Shown here one piece after another: positions 8,194-17,900 of a stretch of DNA of 64,000 nucleotides. The first letter of the stretch is position 1; each line of letters begins with the position of its first letter. The translations under genes and the position numbers were made by a program. The notes below the pieces were generated by a model. It ran no database searches. It was not told where the DNA came from and was given only the letters and a program-made list of their open reading frames with translations. The DNA is from Clostridium sp. OM02-18AC (GTDB lineage: Bacteria; Bacillota; Clostridia; Lachnospirales; Lachnospiraceae): contig NZ_QULW01000002.1 in assembly GCF_003481825.1 (NCBI RefSeq), forward strand, positions 62,001 to 126,000, in the 5' to 3' direction.

Positions 8194-9738
8194 ATGAGTA
8201 CAAACATGAAAACATACACACAGAACGAAACACCAGATTTTGAAATGATCCGTGCTGCGGCGCCGGAAGAAGAGGGCGCACGCCAGTACTATTTTATAGA
8301 GCAGGCGAAAAAACTGTGGAAACAGCAGTTTGAACGTTTGGAAGACAGCGGGGAGGCAAAGGAGCGTTACGGCGAAGCAATGCTCTCTGAACTTCAGGCA
8401 GAAAACAAATACGGAACCTTTCATATTGCAACCTTTGGCTGCCAGATGAACGCCAGGGACTCCGAGAAGCTCTGCGGCATTCTGGAGCAGATCGGTTTAA
8501 AAGAGGTCGAGTCTGAGAATGCGGACATCGTCCTTTACAATACCTGTACCGTGCGCGATAACGCAAACCAGAAGGTTTACGGTCGTCTTGGCTATCTGCA
8601 GACCTTAAAAAAGAAACGTCCGGGCATGATGATCTCTCTTTGTGGCTGCATGATGCAGGAGCCGTCTGTCATTGAGAAGATCCAGAAGAGCTACTCTTAT
8701 GTCGATCTGATCTTTGGTACCCACAATATTTTTAAGCTGGCGGAGCTGCTGTGCTGCCGCATGATGAGCAAAAACCGCATGGTCGTGGATATCTGGAAGG
8801 ATACCGACAAGATCGTGGAGGAGCTTCCGGTAGACCGCAAATATTCCTTTAAGTCCGGTGTCAACATCATGTTTGGCTGCAACAACTTCTGCAGCTACTG
8901 CATCGTGCCGTACGTGCGCGGACGGGAGCGCAGCAGAAAGCCGGAGGATATCGTCAATGAGATCAAGAGACTGGTAGCAGACGGCGTTGTGGAGGTCATG
9001 CTGCTGGGACAGAACGTCAACTCCTACGGAAAGAACCTGGAGGAGCCGATGACATTTGCCGAGCTTCTCCGCGAGGTTAATAAGATTGAGGGACTGGAGC
9101 GCATCCGTTTCATGACATCCCACCCGAAGGATCTGTCCGATGACCTGATCGAGGCGATGCGTGATTGTGAGAAGGTCTGCGCACATCTGCACCTTCCGTT
9201 ACAGTCCGGCAGCAGCCGTATCTTAAAGCTGATGAACCGTCATTATGACAAAGAGGGCTATTTAAAGCTAGTGGATAAGATCCGCGCAGCTATCCCGGAT
9301 ATCGCCTTGACGACCGATATTATCGTCGGATTCCCGGGAGAGACAGAAGAGGACTTTGAGGAAACCATGGATGTGGTGCGCCGTGTCCGCTATGACAGTG
9401 CGTTTACCTTTATCTATTCCAAGCGTACCGGTACCCCGGCAGCAGCGATGGAGCAGGTTCCGGAGGACGTTGTGAAGGAGCGCTTCGACCGCCTGTTAAA
9501 AGAGGTCCAGAAGATTTCCTCTGAGGTTTGCGGACGTGACCTGCATACGACCCAGAAGGTTCTGGTGGAAACCCTCGATGACCATAAGGAAGGCTATGTG
9601 ACCGGCCGTTTAAGCAACAATACCGTGGTACATTTTCCGGGAGACGAAAGCCTCATCGGAAAGATCGTGGATGTATGGCTGGAGGAGTCCAAGGGATTTT
9701 ATTACATGGGAAAGCAAGTGGAAGGACAGGAGAAGTAA
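8194..9738 (+). CDS. miaB: tRNA-2-methylthio-N6-dimethylallyladenosine synthase
   Basis: 514 residues. A radical SAM methylthiotransferase that adds the 2-methylthio group to i6A37 of tRNAs. The UPF0004 domain begins at about residue 75 (TFGCQMNARDSEK), the radical SAM cluster is CNNFCSYC near residue 230, and a TRAM domain ends the protein. The first 70 or so residues form a charged extension common in Clostridia. GAGGTAAGA precedes ATG 8194. It leads an operon that also carries miaA, which makes its substrate modification. Confidence 0.95.
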   Translation: MSTNMKTYTQNETPDFEMIRAAAPEEEGARQYYFIEQAKKLWKQQFERLEDSGEAKERYGEAMLSELQAENKYGTFHIATFGCQMNARDSEKLCGILEQIGLKEVESENADIVLYNTCTVRDNANQKVYGRLGYLQTLKKKRPGMMISLCGCMMQEPSVIEKIQKSYSYVDLIFGTHNIFKLAELLCCRMMSKNRMVVDIWKDTDKIVEELPVDRKYSFKSGVNIMFGCNNFCSYCIVPYVRGRERSRKPEDIVNEIKRLVADGVVEVMLLGQNVNSYGKNLEEPMTFAELLREVNKIEGLERIRFMTSHPKDLSDDLIEAMRDCEKVCAHLHLPLQSGSSRILKLMNRHYDKEGYLKLVDKIRAAIPDIALTTDIIVGFPGETEEDFEETMDVVRRVRYDSAFTFIYSKRTGTPAAAMEQVPEDVVKERFDRLLKEVQKISSEVCGRDLHTTQKVLVETLDDHKEGYVTGRLSNNTVVHFPGDESLIGKIVDVWLEESKGFYYMGKQVEGQEK

Positions 9739-9741
9739 GAC

Positions 9742-12405
9742 GTGGCTGGATTATCACCAATGATGGCCCAATACATGGAGACCAAAAAACAATATCATGA
9801 CTGTATTTTATTCTATCGTCTGGGTGACTTTTATGAGATGTTTTTCGATGATGCGCTGACGGCATCCAAGGAATTAGAGATCACCCTGACCGGAAAGGAA
9901 TGCGGACTGGAGGAACGCGCACCGATGTGTGGCGTTCCTTATCATGCTGTAGACAGCTATTTAAGCCGCCTGGTGCAGAAGGGTTATAAAGTAGCGATCG
10001 CGGAGCAGATGGAGGACCCGAAGCTTGCCAAGGGACTGGTAAAGCGTGAGGTCATCCGCGTGGTAACACCTGGTACGATTACCAGCGCCCAGGCTTTGGA
10101 TGAGACAAAGAACAATTACCTGATGGGCATTGTGTACCTGGCAGATAAAATGGGTGTTTCCGTCGTGGACAATACCACCGGAGACTTTCTGGTAACCGAG
10201 GTTTCCACCGACCGTGCCCTGTTCGACGAGATCAATAAATTTTCCCCGGCGGAGGTCATCTGCAACGATGCCTTTTCCATGTCCGGGATCAGCCTGGAGG
10301 ATTTAAAGGATCGGTATCACTTTACCGTTTCCACGCTGGATTCCCATTTCTTCCAGGATGAGAGCTGCAGAAAGCTTCTGCGGGAGCACTTCAAGGTAGG
10401 AAGCCTGGAAGGCTTGGGACTGGGAGACTATGACTGCGGCGTGATCGCGGCAGGTGCCGTGCTGCAGTATCTTTACGAGACCCAGAAAAGCACACTGGAT
10501 CATCTGACGACCATTGTGCCTTATGCGACCGGAAACTATATGGTGCTGGATTCTTCTACCAGAAGAAATTTAGAGCTTTTGGAAACCATGCGTGAGAAGC
10601 AGAAGCGCGGAAGCCTTCTGTGGGTGCTTGACAAGACCAGAACGGCCATGGGCGCCCGCCTCTTGCGTACCTGGATCGAGCAGCCGCTGATCCGCAAAGA
10701 AGAAATCTTAAAGCGCCAGAACGCCATTGAAGAACTGAATTTAAACTATATCAGCCGGGAAGAACTCGGGGAGTATTTAAACCCCGTCTATGACCTGGAG
10801 CGCCTGATCGGCCGCATCAGCTACAAGACCGCAAACCCGAGAGATCTTCTGGCATTCCGCAATTCCATTGCCATGGTGCCGCACATCAAACAGCTGCTTG
10901 GCGAGTTTACCTCGGACGCGTTAAAAGAACTGACGGAGGAACTGGATCCGCTGGAGGACTTAAATGACCTGATCAGCCGGGCAATCGTGGAAGAACCGCC
11001 GATCACCGTGCGTGAGGGCGGCATGATCAAAGACGGCTACAACGAAGAGGCAGACCGCCTGCGCCATGCCAAGACCGAGGGCAAGACCTGGCTGGCAGAG
11101 CTGGAGGCGAGAGAGCGCGACAGCACCGGGATCAAGAATTTAAAAGTCAAATACAACAAGGTATTTGGCTATTATTTTGAGGTAACCAATTCCTTTAAGG
11201 ATCTGGTGCCGGAATATTTTATCCGCAAACAGACACTGACCAACGCAGAGCGCTACACGACCGACGAACTGAAAAACCTGGAAGATGTGATCATGGGGGC
11301 AGAGGACAAGCTTTTCTCCCTGGAATACGACTTATTCTGTGAAGTGCGCGATGCGATTGCGGCTGAGGTGGTGCGCATCCAGAAAACCGCCCGCGCGATT
11401 GCAGCGGTGGATGTATTTGTATCTCTGTCTACGGTAGCGACCAGAAACAACTATGTGAAGCCGCAGATCAATGAGAAGGGAAGCATCCAGATCAAGGGCG
11501 GCCGTCATCCGGTTGTCGAGAAGATGATGCGGGACGACATGTTTGTCTCAAACGATACGACGCTGGATAATTCCAAAAACCGCATTTCTATTATTACCGG
11601 ACCGAACATGGCCGGAAAGTCCACCTATATGCGCCAGACCGCGCTGATTGTTTTGATGGCACAGATTGGAAGTTTTGTCCCGGCAGACCAGGCAAACATC
11701 GGTATCTGCGACCGGATCTTTACCCGTGTGGGCGCATCCGATGACCTCGCAAGCGGTCAGAGTACCTTTATGGTGGAGATGACGGAGGTTGCCAACATCC
11801 TCAGAAATGCCACCCGAAACAGCCTGCTGATCTTAGATGAGATCGGCCGCGGCACCAGCACCTTTGACGGACTGAGCATCGCCTGGGCGGTGGTAGAACA
11901 CATCAGCAATACCCGCCTGCTTGGTGCGAAGACCCTGTTTGCGACCCATTACCATGAGCTGACAGAGCTGGAGGGCCTGATGAGCGGTGTCACGAACTAC
12001 TGTATCGCCGTAAAAGAGCAGGGCGACGACATCGTGTTCCTTAGAAAAATCGTAAAGGGCGGAGCCGACAAGAGTTACGGTATTCAGGTGGCAAAGCTGG
12101 CCGGAGTGCCGGATTCCGTCATCAATCGTGCAAAAGAGCTGGTGGAGCAGCTGGTCGATTCTGACCTGGCAGCCAGAACCCGCGAGATCGCGGAGGGAAG
12201 CGCACCGGCAGGTCACAAGCCGGTCCCGAAGCCGGACGATGTGGAAATGAGCCAGTTAACTTTATTTGATACGGTCCGCGAGGATGATATCATCGAAGAA
12301 TTAAAGAATCTGGAGCTGGGAAATATGACGCCGATCGACGCCTTAAATACCCTGTACCGGATGCAGACAAAGTTAAAGAACCGCTGGAGCGGGGAGGAAA
12401 AATAA
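9742..12405 (+). CDS. mutS: DNA mismatch repair protein MutS
   Basis: 887 residues, the normal length. It recognises mismatches and recruits MutL. The mismatch-reading loop GDFYEMF lies near residues 28-34 and the Walker A motif is GPNMAGKSTYMRQ near 623; DEIGRGTSTFDG forms Walker B and the ABC signature region. GTG start with AGGAGAAG upstream, 3 bases after miaB. mutL follows after another 3 bases. Confidence 0.97.
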   Translation: MAGLSPMMAQYMETKKQYHDCILFYRLGDFYEMFFDDALTASKELEITLTGKECGLEERAPMCGVPYHAVDSYLSRLVQKGYKVAIAEQMEDPKLAKGLVKREVIRVVTPGTITSAQALDETKNNYLMGIVYLADKMGVSVVDNTTGDFLVTEVSTDRALFDEINKFSPAEVICNDAFSMSGISLEDLKDRYHFTVSTLDSHFFQDESCRKLLREHFKVGSLEGLGLGDYDCGVIAAGAVLQYLYETQKSTLDHLTTIVPYATGNYMVLDSSTRRNLELLETMREKQKRGSLLWVLDKTRTAMGARLLRTWIEQPLIRKEEILKRQNAIEELNLNYISREELGEYLNPVYDLERLIGRISYKTANPRDLLAFRNSIAMVPHIKQLLGEFTSDALKELTEELDPLEDLNDLISRAIVEEPPITVREGGMIKDGYNEEADRLRHAKTEGKTWLAELEARERDSTGIKNLKVKYNKVFGYYFEVTNSFKDLVPEYFIRKQTLTNAERYTTDELKNLEDVIMGAEDKLFSLEYDLFCEVRDAIAAEVVRIQKTARAIAAVDVFVSLSTVATRNNYVKPQINEKGSIQIKGGRHPVVEKMMRDDMFVSNDTTLDNSKNRISIITGPNMAGKSTYMRQTALIVLMAQIGSFVPADQANIGICDRIFTRVGASDDLASGQSTFMVEMTEVANILRNATRNSLLILDEIGRGTSTFDGLSIAWAVVEHISNTRLLGAKTLFATHYHELTELEGLMSGVTNYCIAVKEQGDDIVFLRKIVKGGADKSYGIQVAKLAGVPDSVINRAKELVEQLVDSDLAARTREIAEGSAPAGHKPVPKPDDVEMSQLTLFDTVREDDIIEELKNLELGNMTPIDALNTLYRMQTKLKNRWSGEEK

Positions 12406-12408
12406 AAC

Positions 12409-14775
12409 ATGCCAAACATTCATGTACTGGATCAGAATACGATCAACAAGATCGCGGCCGGTGAGGTGATCGAGCGGCCGGCATCGGTGGTGAAGGAGCT
12501 TTTGGAGAATGCCATCGACGCAAAGGCAACTGCGGTCACTGTAGAGATCCGCGAGGGCGGAATCTCGTTTATCCGGGTGACGGACAATGGCTGCGGAATC
12601 GAAAAGGACGAGATCCCGCTTGCTTTTCTGCGCCATTCCACCAGCAAGATCCAGTCCGTGGAGGATCTGTTTACGGTGTCTTCCCTGGGCTTTCGCGGGG
12701 AGGCGCTTTCCAGTATCGCGGCGGTCGGGCAGGTGGAGCTGATCACCAAGACCGGTCGTTCCTTAACCGGAAACCGTTATCAGATCGAGGGCGGTGTGGA
12801 GCGCGGCATGGAAGAGATCGGAGCGCCGGACGGAACCACGTTTATCGTGCGCAATCTCTTTTACAACACACCGGTCCGCCGGAAATTTTTGAAAACGCCG
12901 ATGACTGAGGGTGCCCATGTGGCGGACCTGGTCGAAAAAATCGCCCTGTCTCATCCGGAGATTTCAATCCGGTTTATTCAGAACAACCAGAATAAGCTGC
13001 ACACATCCGGAAACCATAATTTAAAGGACATCATCTACACGGTGTATGGCAGGGAGATCACAGCAAATCTGCTCCCGGTTTCCGTGGCTGGGGAAGCGTT
13101 CAGCGTAGAAGGCTTTATTGGAAAGCCGACGATCGCCCGAAGCAACCGGAATTTTGAAAACTACTATATTAATGGAAGATACATCAAAAGCAATATCATC
13201 AACAAAGCCATCGAGGAGGCTTATAAGCCGTTTATGATGCAGCACAAATATCCGTTCACCATGCTGCATTTTCAAATCGAACCGGAATTTCTGGATGTCA
13301 ATGTCCATCCGACCAAGATGGAGCTGCGTTTCCAGAACGGCGAGCAGGTATTCCGCATGGTGCGGGATACCGTGGCAGAGGCACTGCGCCACAAGGAGCT
13401 GATCCCAAAGGTGGCGTTGGAGGAAGAACGGGAGCGAAAACCGGTTCTGGAAAAGAAGATCCCGATCCCGGAGCCTTTCGAGCAGAAGCGCATGATGCAG
13501 GAACGGGCGGGACTTTTTGACACAAAATCCGCTGCGCAGGGAAATGACGGAAATTTTGTGCTGCGGGAGACGCCGGAGGAATACCGGTTAAAAAACCGCC
13601 CGGGAGAGCGTCCGGCCTTAAAGAATACCTCCCAGATCCGTAAAGAACGGGAAGAACTGCTTTCCACGCAGCAGAGAGTGGAAGCGCTTAAGCGGGAGAC
13701 GGAAGGACAGCAGACAGGGGCGAGAACTGGACAAAGCATCGGGACAGGAACATTGCGCCAGACCATAGACAGGGCTGGAAAATGTCTGGACGAATCCGGG
13801 CAACAGGCAGCGAAAGCATCCGACCAGAGGGGGGCAGCAACAACCGTGTTTAGCCAGTCCGCAGCGGCATCCGACCAGAATTTCCAGGTCAACCAGGCTT
13901 TGACGGAGCTTCTCATGCGGGCACCGGGGACAACACCTGCGGATGAATTGGAAAAAATCGAAGAAGCAGGGAAAGCGGAAGAAGCAAAGTACACAGAAGC
14001 AACAACGAATATAGAAGCAACAAGGCATATGCCGGACCTGACTGCGGAAGCATCTGCAGCGCAGCAGGAAACAAATGTGCAGCGAAACGCAGAGCAATCG
14101 GAAGCAGTCCTGAATGCGTCTGGGACTGCCATGGAAAAGACAGCAACCGCCGTGCAGATGGACCTCTTTGAGGAAAAACTGTTAGAGCCGCAGTCCCGCA
14201 GCCGCCACAAGCTGATCGGCCAGCTCTTTGCCACATACTGGCTGGTGGAGTTCAACGACCAGCTTTACATCATCGACCAGCATGCGGCGCACGAGAAGGT
14301 ACTGTATGAGAAAACGATGAATTCCTTAAAAACTAGGGAATACACCTGCCAGCAGATCCATCCGCCGATCATTTTAACTCTGGGAAGCCGTGAGGCACTG
14401 ATGCTGGAGAAAAACATGCAGATCTTTACCGATATCGGTTTTGAGATCGAGCCGTTTGGCGGAAAGGAATATGCGGTGCGCGGAGTGCCGGATAACCTGT
14501 TTTCCATCGCAAAGAAAGATCTTTTGATGGAAATGCTGGATACGCTTTCTGAGGATACGCAGGCACGTGGGGCAGACCTGATCTATGAAAAAGTTGCTTC
14601 CATGTCCTGTAAGGCTGCGGTAAAAGGCCATGATGTCTTAAGTGCCGCGGAAGCGGATGCACTGATCGACCAGCTTTTGGGTCTGGAAAACCCGTATGCC
14701 TGCCCGCATGGAAGACCAACGATCATTTCCATGAGCAAATATGAGCTGGAGAAGAAGTTTAAACGAATTGTATGA
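12409..14775 (+). CDS. mutL: DNA mismatch repair protein MutL
   Basis: 788 residues. The GHKL ATPase domain occupies the first 330 or so residues (VKELLENAIDAKA, TDNGCGI, GFRGEALSSIA). The C-terminal dimerisation/endonuclease domain carries DQHAAHEKVLYEK and ACPHGRPT, consistent with the metal-dependent nicking MutL found in bacteria without MutH. Between them lies an unusually long Ala/Glu/Gln-rich linker (about residues 340-580), which makes the protein longer than most family members. In operon between mutS and miaA. Confidence 0.96.
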   Translation: MPNIHVLDQNTINKIAAGEVIERPASVVKELLENAIDAKATAVTVEIREGGISFIRVTDNGCGIEKDEIPLAFLRHSTSKIQSVEDLFTVSSLGFRGEALSSIAAVGQVELITKTGRSLTGNRYQIEGGVERGMEEIGAPDGTTFIVRNLFYNTPVRRKFLKTPMTEGAHVADLVEKIALSHPEISIRFIQNNQNKLHTSGNHNLKDIIYTVYGREITANLLPVSVAGEAFSVEGFIGKPTIARSNRNFENYYINGRYIKSNIINKAIEEAYKPFMMQHKYPFTMLHFQIEPEFLDVNVHPTKMELRFQNGEQVFRMVRDTVAEALRHKELIPKVALEEERERKPVLEKKIPIPEPFEQKRMMQERAGLFDTKSAAQGNDGNFVLRETPEEYRLKNRPGERPALKNTSQIRKEREELLSTQQRVEALKRETEGQQTGARTGQSIGTGTLRQTIDRAGKCLDESGQQAAKASDQRGAATTVFSQSAAASDQNFQVNQALTELLMRAPGTTPADELEKIEEAGKAEEAKYTEATTNIEATRHMPDLTAEASAAQQETNVQRNAEQSEAVLNASGTAMEKTATAVQMDLFEEKLLEPQSRSRHKLIGQLFATYWLVEFNDQLYIIDQHAAHEKVLYEKTMNSLKTREYTCQQIHPPIILTLGSREALMLEKNMQIFTDIGFEIEPFGGKEYAVRGVPDNLFSIAKKDLLMEMLDTLSEDTQARGADLIYEKVASMSCKAAVKGHDVLSAAEADALIDQLLGLENPYACPHGRPTIISMSKYELEKKFKRIV

Positions 14776-14789
14776 TGAGGGGAGAAGCT

Positions 14790-15746
14790 ATGAAACAGCC
14801 ACTGATCGTGCTTACCGGTCCGACCGCGGTGGGAAAAACCGCGCTGTCGATCGAACTTGCAAAGGCGCTGAACGGAGAGATCATCAGCGCAGATTCCATG
14901 CAGGTGTACCGGCACATGGATATTGGGTCAGCCAAGATCACAAAGGAAGAGATGGATGGTGTCCCGCATCACCTGATCGATGTGCTGGAGCCGTGGGAAG
15001 AATTCAATGTGACCCGGTTTCAGTCGATGGCGAAGGAAGCCATGAAAGGAATCTACAGCCGCGGACACGTTCCAATCGTGACGGGCGGTACCGGGTTTTA
15101 CATCCAGGCACTGGCTTACGATATTGATTTTACGGAAAATGAAGACCATATCGGGCTCCGGGCAGAGCTGGAGCAGCTGGCAGAGGAAAAGGGAGAAGTG
15201 TTCCTGCACCAGATGTTAGCAGAAATTGACCCGGAGTCTGCAGAGGCGATCCATGCAAACAATGCAAAGCGGGTGATTCGCGCGATCGAGTATTACCGCC
15301 TTACCGGTGAAAAGATTTCCGAGCATAACAAGCGGGAGCGCGAAAAGCAATCCCCGTATGATCTGCATTATTATGTGTTAAACCGTGACCGCAAGACGCT
15401 TTATGAGCGGATCGATAAACGTGTGGATATCATGATGGAGCAGGGACTTCTTGATGAAGTGAACCGCTTAAAAGCCATGGGCTGCACCCGGGACATGGTC
15501 GCCATGCAGGGTCTTGGTTATAAGGAAATGCTGGATTACCTGGATGGAAAGATCAGCCTGGAAGAAGCGGTTTACATCATCAAGCGTGATACCAGGCATT
15601 TTGCAAAACGTCAGCTGACCTGGTTTAAGCGGGAAAAAGAAGTCCGCTTTATTGAAATCGAACAGTTTGGGGCAGATCAGAAAAAAATCTTAAACTGGAT
15701 CTGCAACGATTACTTTGGAGGAAGAAACGAACATGGAACTGAATGA
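14790..15746 (+). CDS. miaA: tRNA dimethylallyltransferase
   Basis: 318 residues. It transfers dimethylallyl to A37 of tRNAs, creating the substrate for MiaB at the head of the operon. The P-loop is GPTAVGKTALS, followed by DSMQVYRHMDIGSAK. ATG 14790 is preferred because GAGGGGA at 14778-14784 is well spaced; an in-frame ATG at 14772 overlaps the mutL stop but has no site of its own. The C-terminal 14 bases overlap the next gene. Confidence 0.95.
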   Translation: MKQPLIVLTGPTAVGKTALSIELAKALNGEIISADSMQVYRHMDIGSAKITKEEMDGVPHHLIDVLEPWEEFNVTRFQSMAKEAMKGIYSRGHVPIVTGGTGFYIQALAYDIDFTENEDHIGLRAELEQLAEEKGEVFLHQMLAEIDPESAEAIHANNAKRVIRAIEYYRLTGEKISEHNKREREKQSPYDLHYYVLNRDRKTLYERIDKRVDIMMEQGLLDEVNRLKAMGCTRDMVAMQGLGYKEMLDYLDGKISLEEAVYIIKRDTRHFAKRQLTWFKREKEVRFIEIEQFGADQKKILNWICNDYFGGRNEHGTE

Positions 15747-17013
15747 AATGTACAAGGAACTGGGCATCAGCCAGAAAGTTCTGGAATTTGGAGAAGAGAT
15801 TGAAAAAAGTTTAAAAGAACGCTTTGCAGGCATTGACCAGACTGCAGAATACAACCAGATGAAGGTGTTAAAGGCGATGCAGGAGTCCAGAGTCAGCGAT
15901 ATCCATTTCGCTGCAACGACCGGGTATGGTTACAACGATCTGGGCCGTGATACTCTGGAGGAGGTATACGCGAAAGCGTTCCACGGCGAGGATGCCCTGG
16001 TACGTCCGCAGCTGATCTCTGGTACCCATGCGCTGCATGTGGCATTATCCAGTAATCTGCGCCCGGGAGATGAGCTCCTTTCCCCGGTTGGAAAACCGTA
16101 TGATACCTTAGAGGAAGTGATCGGCATCCGCGAATCTGCCGGCTCTTTAAAGGAATATGGTGTGGTATACCGTCAGGTGGACCTGTTAGAGGATGGAACT
16201 TTCGATTATGAGAATATCCGCAAGGCCATCAATGAGAAAACAAAGCTGATCACGATCCAGCGTTCCAAGGGCTATGCGACACGCCCGACCTTTTCCGTGA
16301 GCCAGATCGGCGAGCTGATCGCATTTTGTAAGAGTGTGAAGCCGGATGTGATCTGCATGGTAGACAACTGCTACGGTGAGTTCGTAGAGCGGATCGAGCC
16401 GACGGATGTAGGCGCGGACATGATCGTCGGCTCCCTGATCAAGAACCCGGGCGGCGGTCTGGCACCGATCGGCGGCTACATTGTCGGAAAGAAATCCTGT
16501 ATTGAGCAGGCTTCCTACCGTTTAAGCGCACCGGGACTTGGCAAAGAGGTCGGCGCAAGCCTTGGTTTAAACCAGTCCTTCTTCCAGGGACTGTTTTTAT
16601 CCCCGACTGTTGTTGCTGGCGCATTAAAGGGTGCGATCTTTGCAGCGAATGTTTATGAGAAACTTGGCTTTGCAGTTGTTCCGAACAGCACCGAATCCCG
16701 CCACGACATCATCCAGGCAGTTACCTTCGGGACGGCAGAGGGCATGATCGCATTCTGCCAGGGAATTCAGGCAGCAGCACCGGTAGACAGCTTCGTCTCC
16801 CCGGAACCGTGGGATATGCCGGGCTACGATGCGCCGGTCATCATGGCAGCAGGCGCTTTCGTCCAGGGCTCTTCGATCGAACTGAGCGCAGATGGCCCGA
16901 TCAAGCCGCCGTATGCCGTGTATTTCCAGGGCGGACTGACCTGGTACCATGCAAAACTTGGTATTTTGATGTCCCTGCAGAAACTGGTTGAGGCAGGGAT
17001 CGTAACCCTGTAA
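15733..17013 (+). CDS. Methionine gamma-lyase family PLP protein (aluminium-resistance type)
   Basis: 426 residues, a fold-type I PLP enzyme. The conserved block GSLIKNPGGGLAPIGGYIVG contains the PLP lysine; SGTHALHVALSS lies near residue 100. Firmicute proteins of this kind are annotated either as methionine gamma-lyase family or as aluminium resistance protein; neither activity is proven for this one. GGAGG lies about 10 bases before ATG 15733, and the gene overlaps the end of miaA. Downstream there is no strong hairpin, only an AT-rich spacer of about 190 bases. Confidence 0.85.
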   Translation: MELNEMYKELGISQKVLEFGEEIEKSLKERFAGIDQTAEYNQMKVLKAMQESRVSDIHFAATTGYGYNDLGRDTLEEVYAKAFHGEDALVRPQLISGTHALHVALSSNLRPGDELLSPVGKPYDTLEEVIGIRESAGSLKEYGVVYRQVDLLEDGTFDYENIRKAINEKTKLITIQRSKGYATRPTFSVSQIGELIAFCKSVKPDVICMVDNCYGEFVERIEPTDVGADMIVGSLIKNPGGGLAPIGGYIVGKKSCIEQASYRLSAPGLGKEVGASLGLNQSFFQGLFLSPTVVAGALKGAIFAANVYEKLGFAVVPNSTESRHDIIQAVTFGTAEGMIAFCQGIQAAAPVDSFVSPEPWDMPGYDAPVIMAAGAFVQGSSIELSADGPIKPPYAVYFQGGLTWYHAKLGILMSLQKLVEAGIVTL

Positions 17014-17204
17014 TACCGAAGGAATACTTGGATTTTCATAGCCGAAAATCTTAACCATTTCTAAAGTTTTCCATTTTTTGTATACACGAAAATTGATTTG
17101 TGGTAAACTAAAAACGCCTTGATTTCTCGCACATATGCGTGAACCAAAATGCGGCGGTGTCCCCTTCGGCTTCGTACTTGGAGAGAGAATGGAGGGTGAA
17201 CAAT

Positions 17205-17897
17205 ATGATACACACAAAGATGAAAGAGCTGCCCTGTGAGGAGCGGCCATATGAACGCTGCGTAAAATCCGGCCCGGAGCATTTGAGCGATGCACAGCTT
17301 CTTGCTGTGATCCTCCGGACCGGAAGTGCGCAGGAGAGCGTACTGGAGCTGGCCACCCGGATCCTGGAGCTTGGAGGTCCCGGAGAAGGAATTCTGGGAC
17401 TTTTGCATTTCTCCCTTCCGGAGCTGATGGGAATCAAGGGCATCGGCCAGGTAAAAGCCATCCAGCTGCAGTGCATTGGAGAACTTTCCAGACGCATCTG
17501 GAAACGAAAAGCCATGAAGAGCCCGGTCCGTTATAACGAGCCGGCACAGGTGGCAGAATACTATCAGGAAGACTTGCGTCATAAGGAACAGGAAGAGTTC
17601 CACATGATGCTTTTTAATACCAAACAAAACATGATCGGAGACGTAGCACTGTCAAAAGGAACGGTGAATGCGTCTCTTGCTACACCGAGGGAAATCTTTA
17701 TCCAGGCACTCCGGTTTCAGGCGGTCAGCCTGATCCTGGTGCACAATCACCCGAGCGGAGACCCGGAACCAAGCAGGGAGGACATCCTGCTTACCAGACG
17801 GGTGGAGGAAGCCGGAAGGGTGATCGGGATCGCGGTGTTAGATCATATCATCATAGGTGACGGCACTTATGTCAGCATGAAAGAACGGGGATTATAA
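17205..17897 (+). CDS. radC: RadC/JAB-domain protein
   Basis: 230 residues with this start, chosen because GGAGGG (17191-17196) is 8 bases upstream; the open frame extends further but without support. An N-terminal helix-hairpin-helix region (LMGIKGIGQVKAIQL) precedes a JAB/MPN-type metal site, VHNHPSGDPEPSREDI. Despite the name, a DNA repair role is doubtful. It sits 3 bases before mreC, a common clostridial arrangement in which mreB usually lies between them. Confidence 0.92.
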   Translation: MIHTKMKELPCEERPYERCVKSGPEHLSDAQLLAVILRTGSAQESVLELATRILELGGPGEGILGLLHFSLPELMGIKGIGQVKAIQLQCIGELSRRIWKRKAMKSPVRYNEPAQVAEYYQEDLRHKEQEEFHMMLFNTKQNMIGDVALSKGTVNASLATPREIFIQALRFQAVSLILVHNHPSGDPEPSREDILLTRRVEEAGRVIGIAVLDHIIIGDGTYVSMKERGL

Positions 17898-17900
17898 CAG

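Noticed and set aside
13272..14255. 327-codon minus-strand frame in mutL
   Set aside because: It mirrors the low-complexity linker of mutL, giving a Ser/Ala/Phe-rich product with no ribosome site.
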